A stretch of DNA of 64,000 nt, taken from CAVYXA01 sp963846775. Its GTDB lineage: Bacteria; Verrucomicrobiota; Verrucomicrobiia; Chthoniobacterales; UBA10450. The DNA is taken from assembly GCA_963846775.1 (NCBI GenBank), contig CAWJXB010000004.1:124001-188000 (forward strand), in the 5' to 3' direction. Positions 35,512-43,338 of the stretch are shown here, one piece after another. The translations under genes were made by a program, and so were the position numbers. The number at the start of each line of letters is the position of its first letter. The stretch's first letter is position 1. Under the pieces are notes generated by a model. That model was not told the origin of the DNA. It made no database searches and saw only the letters and a list, made by a program, of their open reading frames with translations.

Positions 35512-35886
35512 ATGAGTTGCTGCGAGGGAAGTGTGCAAACCACTACCCCACTCCGGCGGCGGCCGACGCACCCAAATCAATTCGAGCAAGAATTGATTCC
35601 GAAGCACGATCAAGCGGAACCAACCGCTTCGCCACACGCGCATGACGAGATCAGCGCTTACATCGCGATTCGGAATATCCTTCTCGCCGATGCGGAAAAA
35701 TCGCCCACGAGCGAGGCGATCGCGAGCTTGGCCGCGGCGAATGACGTGGTCGAAACCTGCTTACAGCCGGCTTGCCCGCCCTACCAAGCGCAGCATTTAT
35801 CGGAAACAGATGCGGTTCGCGAAAGGAAAGTTTGCCAGAAAGTGAAGCAACGGATTGCCCAATTGTCCGCAGCAGTCGCGGTCTAA
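35512..35886 (+). CDS. Possible helical protein of unknown function
   Basis: A 124-codon frame between obgE and nrdR. The second half is mostly helix-forming and balanced in composition (ISAYIAIRNILLADAEKSPTSEAIASLAAANDVVETC). No start is convincing and a competing frame at 35494 covers its 5' end. I list it as a candidate only. Confidence 0.3.
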   Translation: MSCCEGSVQTTTPLRRRPTHPNQFEQELIPKHDQAEPTASPHAHDEISAYIAIRNILLADAEKSPTSEAIASLAAANDVVETCLQPACPPYQAQHLSETDAVRERKVCQKVKQRIAQLSAAVAV

Positions 35887-35996
35887 TTCGAATTCAATTT
35901 GCCGGCGGCCGCGAGCGAGCACGGGACCGGGCAGACTGGCAACCTGCTCGCCGAGTCAGGCTCGGCAGCGTGGCCTCAGACAGGCGTGAAAAAGGA

Positions 35997-36026
35997 TTGA
36001 CACCACAATGTGTAGTGTGCTATTTG
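35997..36026 (+). promoter_or_regulatory. Candidate promoter of nrdR
   Basis: TTGACA at 35997-36002 is followed 18 bases later by TATTTG (36021-36026). Between them ACAC-CACAAT-GTGT has dyad symmetry and could be an operator, though it does not clearly match the NrdR-box consensus. Confidence 0.35.
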
Positions 36027-36039
36027 CTCGTTTCATACT

Positions 36040-36597
36040 ATGCGTTGCCCCAAGTGCGGGTCTCGTGATGATAAGGTCATCGATTCCCGTCAGTCGCGGG
36101 ATAGCTCCAGTATCCGTCGCCGCCGCGAATGCCTGAAGTGCGGTTTCCGCTTTACCACTTACGAAGAGGTCGAGCGCTCTGACTTGCGCGTGATCAAGCG
36201 CGATCGCCGCACCCACGAGCCGTTCGAACGGCGGAAACTCGCGGCCAGCATCGCGAAAGCTTTTGAGAAACGTTCCACCAGTCTGCTCACGCTGGAGCAA
36301 ATGGTGGATGAAATCGTGCACGAATTGGAAACGAGCGGGCGCGAAGTCGATTCGACCCAGATCGGTGCGAAAGTGCTGGAGAAATTGCGTGATATCGATG
36401 AAGTGGCCTACTTGCGATACGCCTCGGTGCATCGCCGGTTCGAGGACGTGGACGAGTTTGTCGATGCGATTCAAAAACTCGGGCGCCGGATCAAAACCAA
36501 CGCCGCCCAACGCGAACTTTTCCCGTCGGAGACAGCGGAAACCGGGCCGCATCCGACCAAGGCCGCAACTGCGAACAAGAACCATGGTCGCGTTTAA
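36040..36597 (+). CDS. nrdR: Transcriptional repressor NrdR
   Basis: NrdR represses ribonucleotide reductase genes in response to dATP/ATP. The 185-residue protein has the N-terminal zinc ribbon (MRCPKCGSRDDKVIDSR and CLKCGFRFTTYE) and the ATP-cone (VIKRDRRTHEPFERRKLAASI), and ends its core with VAYLRYASVHRRFEDVDEFV. The C-terminal ~35 residues are a low-complexity extension beyond the usual ~150. It overlaps the next gene by 14 bp. Confidence 0.96.
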   Translation: MRCPKCGSRDDKVIDSRQSRDSSSIRRRRECLKCGFRFTTYEEVERSDLRVIKRDRRTHEPFERRKLAASIAKAFEKRSTSLLTLEQMVDEIVHELETSGREVDSTQIGAKVLEKLRDIDEVAYLRYASVHRRFEDVDEFVDAIQKLGRRIKTNAAQRELFPSETAETGPHPTKAATANKNHGRV

Positions 36598-37144
36598 GGA
36601 AGAATTTCCGTATCTGCGCTGCGACTCGGGCCAGTTGTTCGAGTTTGATCGCAACTGGTTGCACGCCGCCATCACGCGCGCGGCCGATAAAGCCGGTTAC
36701 CCGAGTTGGTGGTTAACGGACCACATAACCGAGAGTATCGCGTTTTATTTGCGGCTGCGGAACGATGAGAGCGTGGTCGCGTTTAGCCAGTTGGCCGAGA
36801 CCGTGCAATACGTTCTGAAAGTGATCGGCTATAAGGAAATTGTTCCGCACTTTACTCCGGCGCCGCCGCCGATTTCCATCTCTCTGATTGATCTCGCGCA
36901 CGGGGCCGGTACGGGATACGAGCTGGCGTTTTTCGATCTGCTGGAGAAACGGCTTAATGCGTTGATCGAGACCGGCGTGGATAATTTGCGGCTCGTTGCG
37001 CTCTACGCCTGCGTGAAACATTTGCGTGGTGTGAAAACGTGGACGCGCGCGTGCGACCAGCTCCGCGAAGAAATCGTGTGCTTCGTCCGCGAGAAACTAG
37101 CATCGACAACTCACGCCCGACGGCTTGATTGCTCGTTGCGCTGA
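36584..37144 (+). CDS. Conserved protein of unknown function coupled to nrdR
   Basis: A 186-residue protein beginning inside the end of nrdR (ATG 36584). Regions such as AAITRAADKAGYPSWWLTDHITESIAFYLRLRNDESVVAFSQLAETVQYVLKVIGY in outline and LLEKRLNALIETGVDNLRLVALYACVKHLRG look like a folded, helix-rich domain; the opening half has the look of an ATP-cone-related sequence, but I cannot confirm it. Translational coupling suggests a link with deoxyribonucleotide control or a shared regulon. Confidence 0.72.
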   Translation: MVAFKEEFPYLRCDSGQLFEFDRNWLHAAITRAADKAGYPSWWLTDHITESIAFYLRLRNDESVVAFSQLAETVQYVLKVIGYKEIVPHFTPAPPPISISLIDLAHGAGTGYELAFFDLLEKRLNALIETGVDNLRLVALYACVKHLRGVKTWTRACDQLREEIVCFVREKLASTTHARRLDCSLR

Positions 37145-37219
37145 GCGCCACCAGCCGCAAAGTTCAGGTGATGAAAAGCCAACTCCCATGCCGCTGACTT
37201 AGCCGCCGCTACAACTGCC

Positions 37220-37558
37220 ATGACCATTTTTCAAAAAATCATCCGACGCGAGATTCCGGCGAAAATCATTTGGGAAGACGAAGACGCGATTGCTTTCCAC
37301 GACGTGAATCCTCAGGCACCGGTTCATGTGCTGATCGTGCCGAAGAAAAACATCTCGCGCCTGGGGGAAGCGACCGAGGCGGACCGTGCCTTGTTAGGCA
37401 AACTTCTGCTCATCGCCACCGAACTGGCGGGCAAGCTCGACATCGCCAAAAGCGGCTATCGCGTTGTGATCAATAGCGGTCCCGATGCTGGTGAGAGCGT
37501 GCCGCACTTGCATGTGCATTTGCTCGGCAGGCGCGCGTTGGCCTGGCCACCGGGTTAG
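37220..37558 (+). CDS. HIT family hydrolase (HinT-like)
   Basis: A 112-residue nucleoside phosphoramidase-like protein. The HIT motif HLHVHLLG is intact near the end, and TIFQKIIRREIPAKIIWEDEDAIAFHDVNPQAPVHVLIVPKKNI is the standard start in pieces. Length suits HinT. It is followed by a palindromic spacer and then metG. Confidence 0.94.
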   Translation: MTIFQKIIRREIPAKIIWEDEDAIAFHDVNPQAPVHVLIVPKKNISRLGEATEADRALLGKLLLIATELAGKLDIAKSGYRVVINSGPDAGESVPHLHVHLLGRRALAWPPG

Positions 37559-37690
37559 GGTGGATCGATCGCTCCGCGGGCGAAGCTAAAATAAAGCCGA
37601 AGGCCAAAAATCTGACTCCGAAAGCTTTCGCGAGTTGATCGCTTCGCGATTTGGTTTGGCATCGAGCAAGGGACTGCTCGATCCACCTTT
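37556..37690. repeat. Inverted repeat in the HIT/metG spacer
   Basis: Left end AGGGTGGATCGATCG (37556-) and right end GATCCACCTT (to 37690) face each other, with shorter palindromes (AAAGCTTT, TCGCTTCGCGA) between. No gene is supported up to metG. Confidence 0.45.
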
Positions 37691-37751
37691 GCTCGCTGCG
37701 GAAATGCCCAAAGTTGCGCCTTTGCTCCGCGTCTAGCACTTTGCAACGCTC

Positions 37752-39430
37752 ATGCCGAAGACCTTCTACATCACGACCGCGATTGATTACACCAACTCGG
37801 CGCCGCATATCGGCCACGCCTACGAGAAAGTGCTGGCCGACGTGATTGCGCGCTATCAAAGGCTCAAAGGTGAAAGCGTCTTTTTCCTGACCGGCGTCGA
37901 TCAGCACGGACAGAAAGTTCAACAGTCCGCGGCCAAAGCCGGTGTCCCGCCGGCGCAGTTTGTCGAAGGACTCACGCAAAAATTCATCGATCTTTGGAAA
38001 AAGCTCGACGTGAAATACGACGCGTGGGCGGCCACGACGGATCCGCTCCACAAAAAGTGCGTCCAAGGAATTTTGCAGCGGCTTTACAACGAAGGCGAAA
38101 TCTACAAGGACAAACAAGCCGGTTATTACTCCGTTCGCCAGGAACAATTCCTGACGGACAAGGAGCGCGGTCCCGATGGGGAGTTCGGTCCCGAGTGGGG
38201 ACAGGTCGAGTTTCGCGAGGAAGAGAATTACTACTTCAAACTCAGCCGGCACAAGGAGTGGCTGCTTTCATACATCGACAATCGTAAAGGCGCGGTCATT
38301 CCCGATTTTCGACAAACGGAATTGCGCAACGCCGTGGAAAAATTGAGCGGCGACCTTTGCATTTCGCGTCCCAAAGCGCGACTCGATTGGGGAATCGAGC
38401 TTCCGTTCGACAAAGATTACGTCACCTACGTCTGGTTCGACGCGCTCACCAATTACATCAGCTTTGCCGGCTACGATCCGTCTCTTTCAATTTTCAACTC
38501 TCAACCATCAACTTTCCGCGAGAAATGGCCGGCGCTACAAATCATCGGCAAAGACATTCTGGTTCCCGCGCATGGCGTCTACTGGCTCATCATGCTGCAC
38601 GCGATCGGTTTTCCCGACGAAGCCATGCCGCAATTGTTAGTTCACGGCTGGTGGAACCTCGGTGGCGCGAAAATGAGCAAGAGCGTCGGCAACATTATCG
38701 ATCCGTTCGCCCTCGATTGAGAAATACGGCGCCGAAGCGCTGCGTTATTATTTGATGAGCGACATCGTCACCGGGCAGGACGCGGATTTTTCCGAGGAAC
38801 GTCTTGTCGAACGTTACAATACAGATCTCGCTAACTCGTTGGGAAATCTTGCCAATCGCACGTTAAGCAATGGTCACGGAAATACGGAAGCCAACTGCGA
38901 TAGCAGCTTCCAGAAGGATCCTTGATTGCAAAAGCCGGATGAGGGTTCGATCGAATCCTCGAAGCGACCATTGTTACGAAGGTCAAAGCCCACGATATCC
39001 GCACATGCGCGCTCAGCGCCGACGATTTCCGGTCGCTGGCTGCAAAGATTGTTGTTGAATTGTTCCGGATTATACGTCGGGAGATGGTGCCATTGGAAAT
39101 GTCATCGGGAATGACGAATCATTGGTTAAGCTAAACAATAGCTTGTTGAGAATCGCTTCTCCTTGGAAGCTTGCAAAAGGATCGATAAGGCTCGAACGCT
39201 GAAGCTCAAATCTGTCTTATATCACTGGACAGAATCGCTGCGCATTATCGCGATCTTGATTTCACCGGTATTACCGCGTGCGGCGCATGGAATTTTCGAT
39301 CAACTGAATTGGAAGAATGGAGTTGAGCGGGAAAGAGGAGCGATTTTCACTCGCCGATGCAGAGTGGGGGAAATTGCCCGATGGACATGTGGTCGGTAAA
39401 CCGGTACCGTCTGTTCCCGCGGATTGAAAA
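37752..39430 (+). pseudogene. metG: Methionyl-tRNA synthetase, decayed C-terminal half
   Basis: The first 320 codons are clean: TTAIDYTNSAPHIGHAYEK, FFLTGVDQHGQKVQQSA, GVYWLIMLHAIGFP and GGAKMSKSVGNIIDPFAL, the KMSKS loop. An extra A near 38716 puts a TGA in frame; the next segment EKYGAEALRYYLMSDIVTGQDADFSEE is +1. After about 38865 more indels follow, with recognisable anticodon-domain pieces such as LRIIAILISPVLPRAAHGIFDQLNWK (39240-39315) and a final KPVP. A repeat (38483-38517) adds SIFNSQPSTF near residue 245. The aminoacylation core is present but the tRNA-binding part is broken; a second metG must exist elsewhere if this is real. Confidence 0.9.
38483..38517. repeat. TTTCAACTC-type repeat inside metG
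   Basis: Short units TTTCAA/TTTCAACTC/TCAACCATCAAC fall in frame and encode IFNSQPSTF. The position is a loop between the metG catalytic segments. Confidence 0.6.
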
Positions 39431-39526
39431 AGCGAGCTCTGGGTAGCGCATGCCTCCGGCGTGCTGGCGAAGGCCTCTGGCGTTCGCGAACTTTTCTTGT
39501 GCTTCGGCGCATTGTGACGCTACCGA

Positions 39527-39796
39527 CTTTAGAGCGATTTAAGGAAGCCTGTAGCCGCTCAAAGCGCCGTAGGCGCGATAGATATTAGCGCCGGGCGTGA
39601 GCCCGGGGGAAAAGGCGTCTCCAAACCAATTAGCCCCAGCAGGGGCGACAGAATACGCCGAAGCGCGTCGTCACTCCTTCCGCCCCTTCCGGGGCTAGTT
39701 CGAATGAATCGAGAAACCCCGGGCTTGCGCCCGGGGCTACATTCTTCCGCGCCTACGGCGCTTTCTGCGGCCACGCGATTATTTAAACCGATCTAG
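39527..39796. mobile_element. 270-bp palindromic MITE-like element, copy B (inverted)
   Basis: This is the reverse complement of copy A at 27958-28227, starting CTTTAGAGCGATTTAAGG and ending TTTAAACCGATCTAG. The two copies face each other across about 11.3 kb. It lies just past the broken 3' end of metG. Confidence 0.85.
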
Positions 39797-39845
39797 AGGA
39801 GAGTTCTCTTCGGCAAGGTGCGTGTTTAGGGTTACACTTCGCCCT

Positions 39846-39953
39846 TTGTCATTCTGAGCGTAGCGAAGAATCTCCAATCATTTGAGAATTCCGTGATAGC
39901 AAAACCAATGGTCGGAGATGTTTCTCCCGCGACTGCGGGATCAACATGACAGG
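39846..39953. repeat. TGTCATTCTGAGC-bounded palindrome
   Basis: The tract begins TTGTCATTCTGAGCGTAGCG and ends GGGATCAACATGACAGG, with AGAATCTCC facing GGAGATGTT inside, so it can fold into an imperfect hairpin. It is one of the common dispersed palindromes of this genome type. Confidence 0.65.
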
Positions 39954-40073
39954 ATAAAAGCAACCCAAGACGCTAAACACACACACTCGGCAAAATGCCG
40001 AGACCACCACGCAGTACGCGGGTGCTACCCAATCTCAGTTGCACAATCCTGTGGCGCATTGAAGTCGTATGCG

Positions 40074-41256
40074 ATGATTAGCGAGGAAGAAGCGCGCACA
40101 AGAATTCTCGCGGAGGTCTCGTCGTTACCCGGGCGTGCCGTTCCAATCGCGGACTCACTCGGTCGATTTCGCCGCGCAGGATTATTTCGCAGAGATACCA
40201 TTGCCGGTGTTCGACAACTCGGCCATGGATGGTTACGCGGTGAAGGCAGCAGATGCGCGTCGCGGAGAACGGTTGCGCGTCGTGGGCGAGCAACCAGCGG
40301 GACAAGATCGACAACTCCGGATTTCATCCGGTGAAGCGATTCGCATATTTACGGGTGCACCGATTCCCGCGGCTACAGACGCGGTCGTAATGCAGGAGGA
40401 CGTGACGGCGAATGGGAACGAGATCATTGTGAACGTTGATGTCGATTCTGGCGAATTCATTCGCAAACGCGGCTGCGATGTGAGCGAAGGACAAAAGATC
40501 CTGAGCAAAGGCGAGCGGCTGCGGCCGGCCAATCTGGCGTTGCTCGCTTCGCAAGGGCTGAGCGAAATCGCCGTCGGCGGTGAAGTGAGCGCGGCGATTC
40601 TTTCCACCGGTGACGAACTTGCCAAACCGGGTGAGAAGTTACTGCCGGGCCAAATCTACGAGAGCAATTCGACTTTGCTGCGCGCATTAGCTCAACGTTC
40701 CGGAGCAAGAGTGAACTTGGTGGAACATTGTCGCGATGATCGCGATGCTCTGATCGGCGCCATCCAGCATGGTGCGCGAAATCATCACGTTCTTATTATT
40801 ACCGGCGGCGTGTCGGTCGGCGAGCACGATCTGGTGAGAACGGCTTTGCAAACGTTGGGCGCGAAGATCGATATCTGGCGCGTGGCGATCAAACCCGGCA
40901 AGCCGTTCTTGTTTGGTCGCCTCGGCGAGTGTTTCGTCTTTGGTCTTCCGGGAAACCCGGTCTCGGCCTTTGTCACTTTTCTGCGGTTTGTGCAGCCCGC
41001 GATCTTGAGAATGATGGGCGCCGGCGAGCATGAGCTGGAGCCGCAGTTGATTTCGGCGGAATTGACTGTCGAACTTCAGAACGATGGTGATCGCGCACAT
41101 TACGTGCGTGGAAATTTCGAGGACGGAAAGTTTCAGCCGGTCGGGCGGCAGGAATCGCACGCGCTGTTTGGTTTGAGTCAGGCGAACGCGCTTCTCCGCT
41201 TGGCGCCGGAGGAAGAAATTAAACGCGGCGCGGTTGTTCAGGTACAACTCTTCTAA
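40074..41256 (+). pseudogene. moeA: Molybdopterin molybdenumtransferase with a +1 frameshift
   Basis: MoeA inserts molybdate into molybdopterin-AMP. The gene starts ATG 40074 (MISEEEARTRILAEVSSLPGR) and is in that frame to about 40165; an extra C then moves the rest to the next frame: AAQDYFAEIPLPVFDNSAMDGYAVKA, GAPIPAATDAVVMQEDV, ITGGVSVGEHDLVRTAL and FGLPGNPVSAF. Total is about 393 residues, normal for MoeA, so apart from the one base it looks functional. The adjacent VOC gene starts 8 bp later. Confidence 0.88.
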
Positions 41257-41264
41257 CGTCTTTT

Positions 41265-41636
41265 ATGCAACTCGAGGGGTTAGATCACGTCGCGCTCAGC
41301 GTGCGGAATGTCCAGCGCTCGGCCCAATGGTACATCGACGTTCTTGGATTCGAGCGGCGTTATGCCGATGTCTGGGGCGAAATTCCCACTTTTGTCTGTC
41401 GGGGAACAACGGGAATTGCCTTGTTCCCGCCGCGCTCGGGATCGAGTTCCGGCGCGAGCGAAATCCGAATGCTGCACCTGGCCTTTCGCGCTGATCGGGA
41501 AAATTTTCTGGCGGCGCAACAAGAGTTGAAGAAACGCGGGATCGATTTCGAATTCCAGGACCACAAGATTTCGCACTCGATCTATTTTCGGGATCCCGAC
41601 GGACACGAACTCGAGATCACGACTTACGATTTGTAG
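41265..41636 (+). CDS. VOC (glyoxalase-fold) family protein
   Basis: A 123-residue two-module VOC protein: LDHVALSVRNVQRSAQWYIDVLGFE starts the first module, and HSIYFRDPDGHELEITTYDL ends the second, with His and Glu in the metal-binding positions. Metal-dependent isomerase, dioxygenase or resistance roles are possible; the substrate is unknown. It follows moeA by 8 bp and is probably co-transcribed. Confidence 0.85.
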   Translation: MQLEGLDHVALSVRNVQRSAQWYIDVLGFERRYADVWGEIPTFVCRGTTGIALFPPRSGSSSGASEIRMLHLAFRADRENFLAAQQELKKRGIDFEFQDHKISHSIYFRDPDGHELEITTYDL

Positions 41637-41663
41637 GGCGTCTGTGTCAGAGGCAATCTGAGG

Positions 41664-42419
41664 CTAACCGGCCTCATACAAAATCCGGCCGCAGTTTTCG
41701 CAGCTCACGATTTCCTTGTTCGCTTTGACGCGGTGCGCGGTTTGCGTGGTCACTTTCATGTGACAGCCGGTGCAAACTTCGTGTTCCAATGCGACAACGA
41801 CGGCGTCGCCTTTGCTTTTGAACAGGCGCTCGAAACCGGCGAGCAAATCTTCGTCGATCTTGCCTGCGAGTTCGGCGCGTTCCTTCGTTAACTCCTCCAA
41901 ACGCGATTGCAACGCCTTCGATTTTTCTTCCAAATCTGTTGTCTGCCGCGCGATGGATTCCTTGATGCTTGCGGCTTTCTTTTCTTCCGCCGCCAGATCG
42001 GCTTTCACTTTGTCGGCGGCGACCATCAATTCGAGTTCTTCGTCCTCGATTTTCCCGATCTCGTTTTCGTAGCGCGTGATTTCGTGGCCGAGCGCCTGGA
42101 ATTCGTCGTTCTTGCGCGTCTGATATTGCTGTGTTCTCAGGCGCGCGATCGATTCCGTGCGTGTGCCGACATCGAGCTCCATCCGTTTGCGATCGATCTC
42201 GATCTGTCGCGCTTTCTGCCGGAGTGCTTCGACTCCCGCCGCGCTTTCCGCCAGCTGGGTTTCGAGACCTTTCCGTTGCGCCGGCAGGGTGCCGATCTCG
42301 GTCTCAATCTGACTGATCTTTTGTTGTCGATCTTGAAGAACGAGCAGTTGTTCCAGTTCGGGATGCACGCCCGGTGAACGTATTGGACTCCGCCGAGGCG
42401 CGTCAATCATCGCGCGCAT
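41664..42419 (-). CDS. C4-type zinc-ribbon coiled-coil protein (CdsZ/DUF164-like)
   Basis: A 251-residue protein with a long coiled coil (residues ~25-190) and a C-terminal zinc ribbon (VCTGCHMKVTTQTAHRV and CENCGRILY). This matches the CT398/DUF164 family, chaperone-like or regulatory coiled-coil proteins with a zinc end. The start region (MRAMIDAPRRSPIRS) overlaps the peroxiredoxin stop by 17 bp, so the two genes form one transcript. Role in the pair is unknown. Confidence 0.85.
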   Translation of the reverse strand: MRAMIDAPRRSPIRSPGVHPELEQLLVLQDRQQKISQIETEIGTLPAQRKGLETQLAESAAGVEALRQKARQIEIDRKRMELDVGTRTESIARLRTQQYQTRKNDEFQALGHEITRYENEIGKIEDEELELMVAADKVKADLAAEEKKAASIKESIARQTTDLEEKSKALQSRLEELTKERAELAGKIDEDLLAGFERLFKSKGDAVVVALEHEVCTGCHMKVTTQTAHRVKANKEIVSCENCGRILYEAG

Positions 42420-43281
42420 CGTCTGGCGTGGCTATTCTGCGTCGCGTGTTCGGCATTCGGTCGAACGCCTGCAATACCTGCTCCGGCCGGGCGCGTACTC
42501 CAATGTTTTCGGTCAGGTTGACCCAGCGGACTATTCCAGCCGAATCGACCAGGAATTCAGCCGGGCGAGCGATGTCGGTACCCTTCGGCCCCGCGCCGGC
42601 ATGAAGAAGATCGTAGCGCCGAATCGCTTCCGTTTTTGGATCCGAGAGAAACGTGTAGTCATAACCCATCTTCTGTCGATGGCGGCGATTGATTTCCGGT
42701 GGGTCAACGCTGATCGCGACGAGGCGAATCCCTCGGGCCCGGAACTCAGAAAGCTTTTGCTGGAAACTCCGCAACTCGGAGTTGCAGAGGGGTCACCAAA
42801 ATCCTCGATAAAAAATGAGCAAGACGGCATTCGGCTTTGCCGTGGAAGCATCGGCTGCCGGCGAAGATAAAAGATCGCTGAGCGAAACGTGTCGATCGTC
42901 CTGGTCGGTCAAAGTGAACTCTGGCGCCTTTTGACCGACGCGTGGTGCGCCGGAAGAGGCCGGCAGGTCTCGGAGCTCGAAGAAGACGACGTAGCCAAAT
43001 AGACCGGCGACGAGAAGACTGAGCACGGCCAAAATCGGTCCGAAGATCTTGCCGCGATAAATCTCCGGCTGGCCGAACGCGCGCGTCAATCCCATTACGA
43101 GCAACACGAACCCCGCACCAATCAGGGCAAAATTGACCCACGGAACATCACGCGTCGCTGGAAATTGAATGAAGAATGGATAACTAAGAAACCCGGCAAC
43201 AACGAAGACGAATCCAGCCCAGATCGACAGGTTCCAGCGTCGTCTTTGATTCGTGGCGTTCAACGCGAGAACTGCTCTCAT
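42403..43281 (-). CDS. Membrane-anchored selenocysteine peroxiredoxin-like protein
   Basis: A 292-residue thioredoxin-fold peroxidase of the AhpC/TSA type, with UGA read as selenocysteine at residue 163. Three N-terminal membrane helices lie at about 19-38, 49-66 and 80-101, then VGQKAPEFTLTDQDDRHVSLSDLL opens the peroxiredoxin domain. The active-site peptide NAVLLIFYRGFW-TGA-PLCNSELRSFQQK places the TGA (42793-42795) where this family has its catalytic Cys in FYRGxWCPxC, giving U163-P-L-C166. The same frame continues past the TGA: LVAISVDPPEINRRHRQKMGYDYTFLSDP and IARPAEFLVDSAGIVRWVNLTENIGVRARPEQVLQ in pieces. A hairpin that fits a bacterial SECIS follows the TGA. A nonsense mutation of a Cys codon is the alternative, but the hairpin argues against it. 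Confidence 0.8.
42765..42783 (-). promoter_or_regulatory. Putative bacterial SECIS element
   Basis: On the coding strand, AACTCCG (42783-42777) pairs perfectly with CGGAGTT (42771-42765) around the loop AGTTG (42776-42772). The loop is 17-21 bases after the UGA and has G in its second position, matching the bacterial SECIS rule of a small loop with an early G at 16-37 bases. The element lies inside the reading frame, as bacterial SECIS elements do. Confidence 0.75.
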
Positions 43282-43338
43282 TTCTGATGCAGCGGGTCAA
43301 ACCGGTTCTGGTGTGAAGCTTGCTAGAATCTGAACGCG

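Larger units (their letters stand above)
39431..40073. other. Gene-free stretch filled with repeat elements
   Basis: After the decayed metG end there is no supported gene until moeA. The stretch holds a GTAGCGCATGCCTCCGGCG-type tract (~39440-39475), the second 270-bp element and a TGTCATTCTGAGC-bounded palindrome (listed separately). The remainder up to moeA shows no coding frame. Confidence 0.6.

Noticed and set aside
38700..38725. metG TGA read as a programmed +1 frameshift (GAT-TGA-G, RF2-like geometry)
   Set aside because: The spot resembles an RF2-type shift, but several further indels follow downstream, so simple decay or error explains it better.
28228..39526. Composite transposon flanked by the two 270-bp elements
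   Set aside because: The interior is housekeeping genes and no transposase is present; the elements look non-autonomous.
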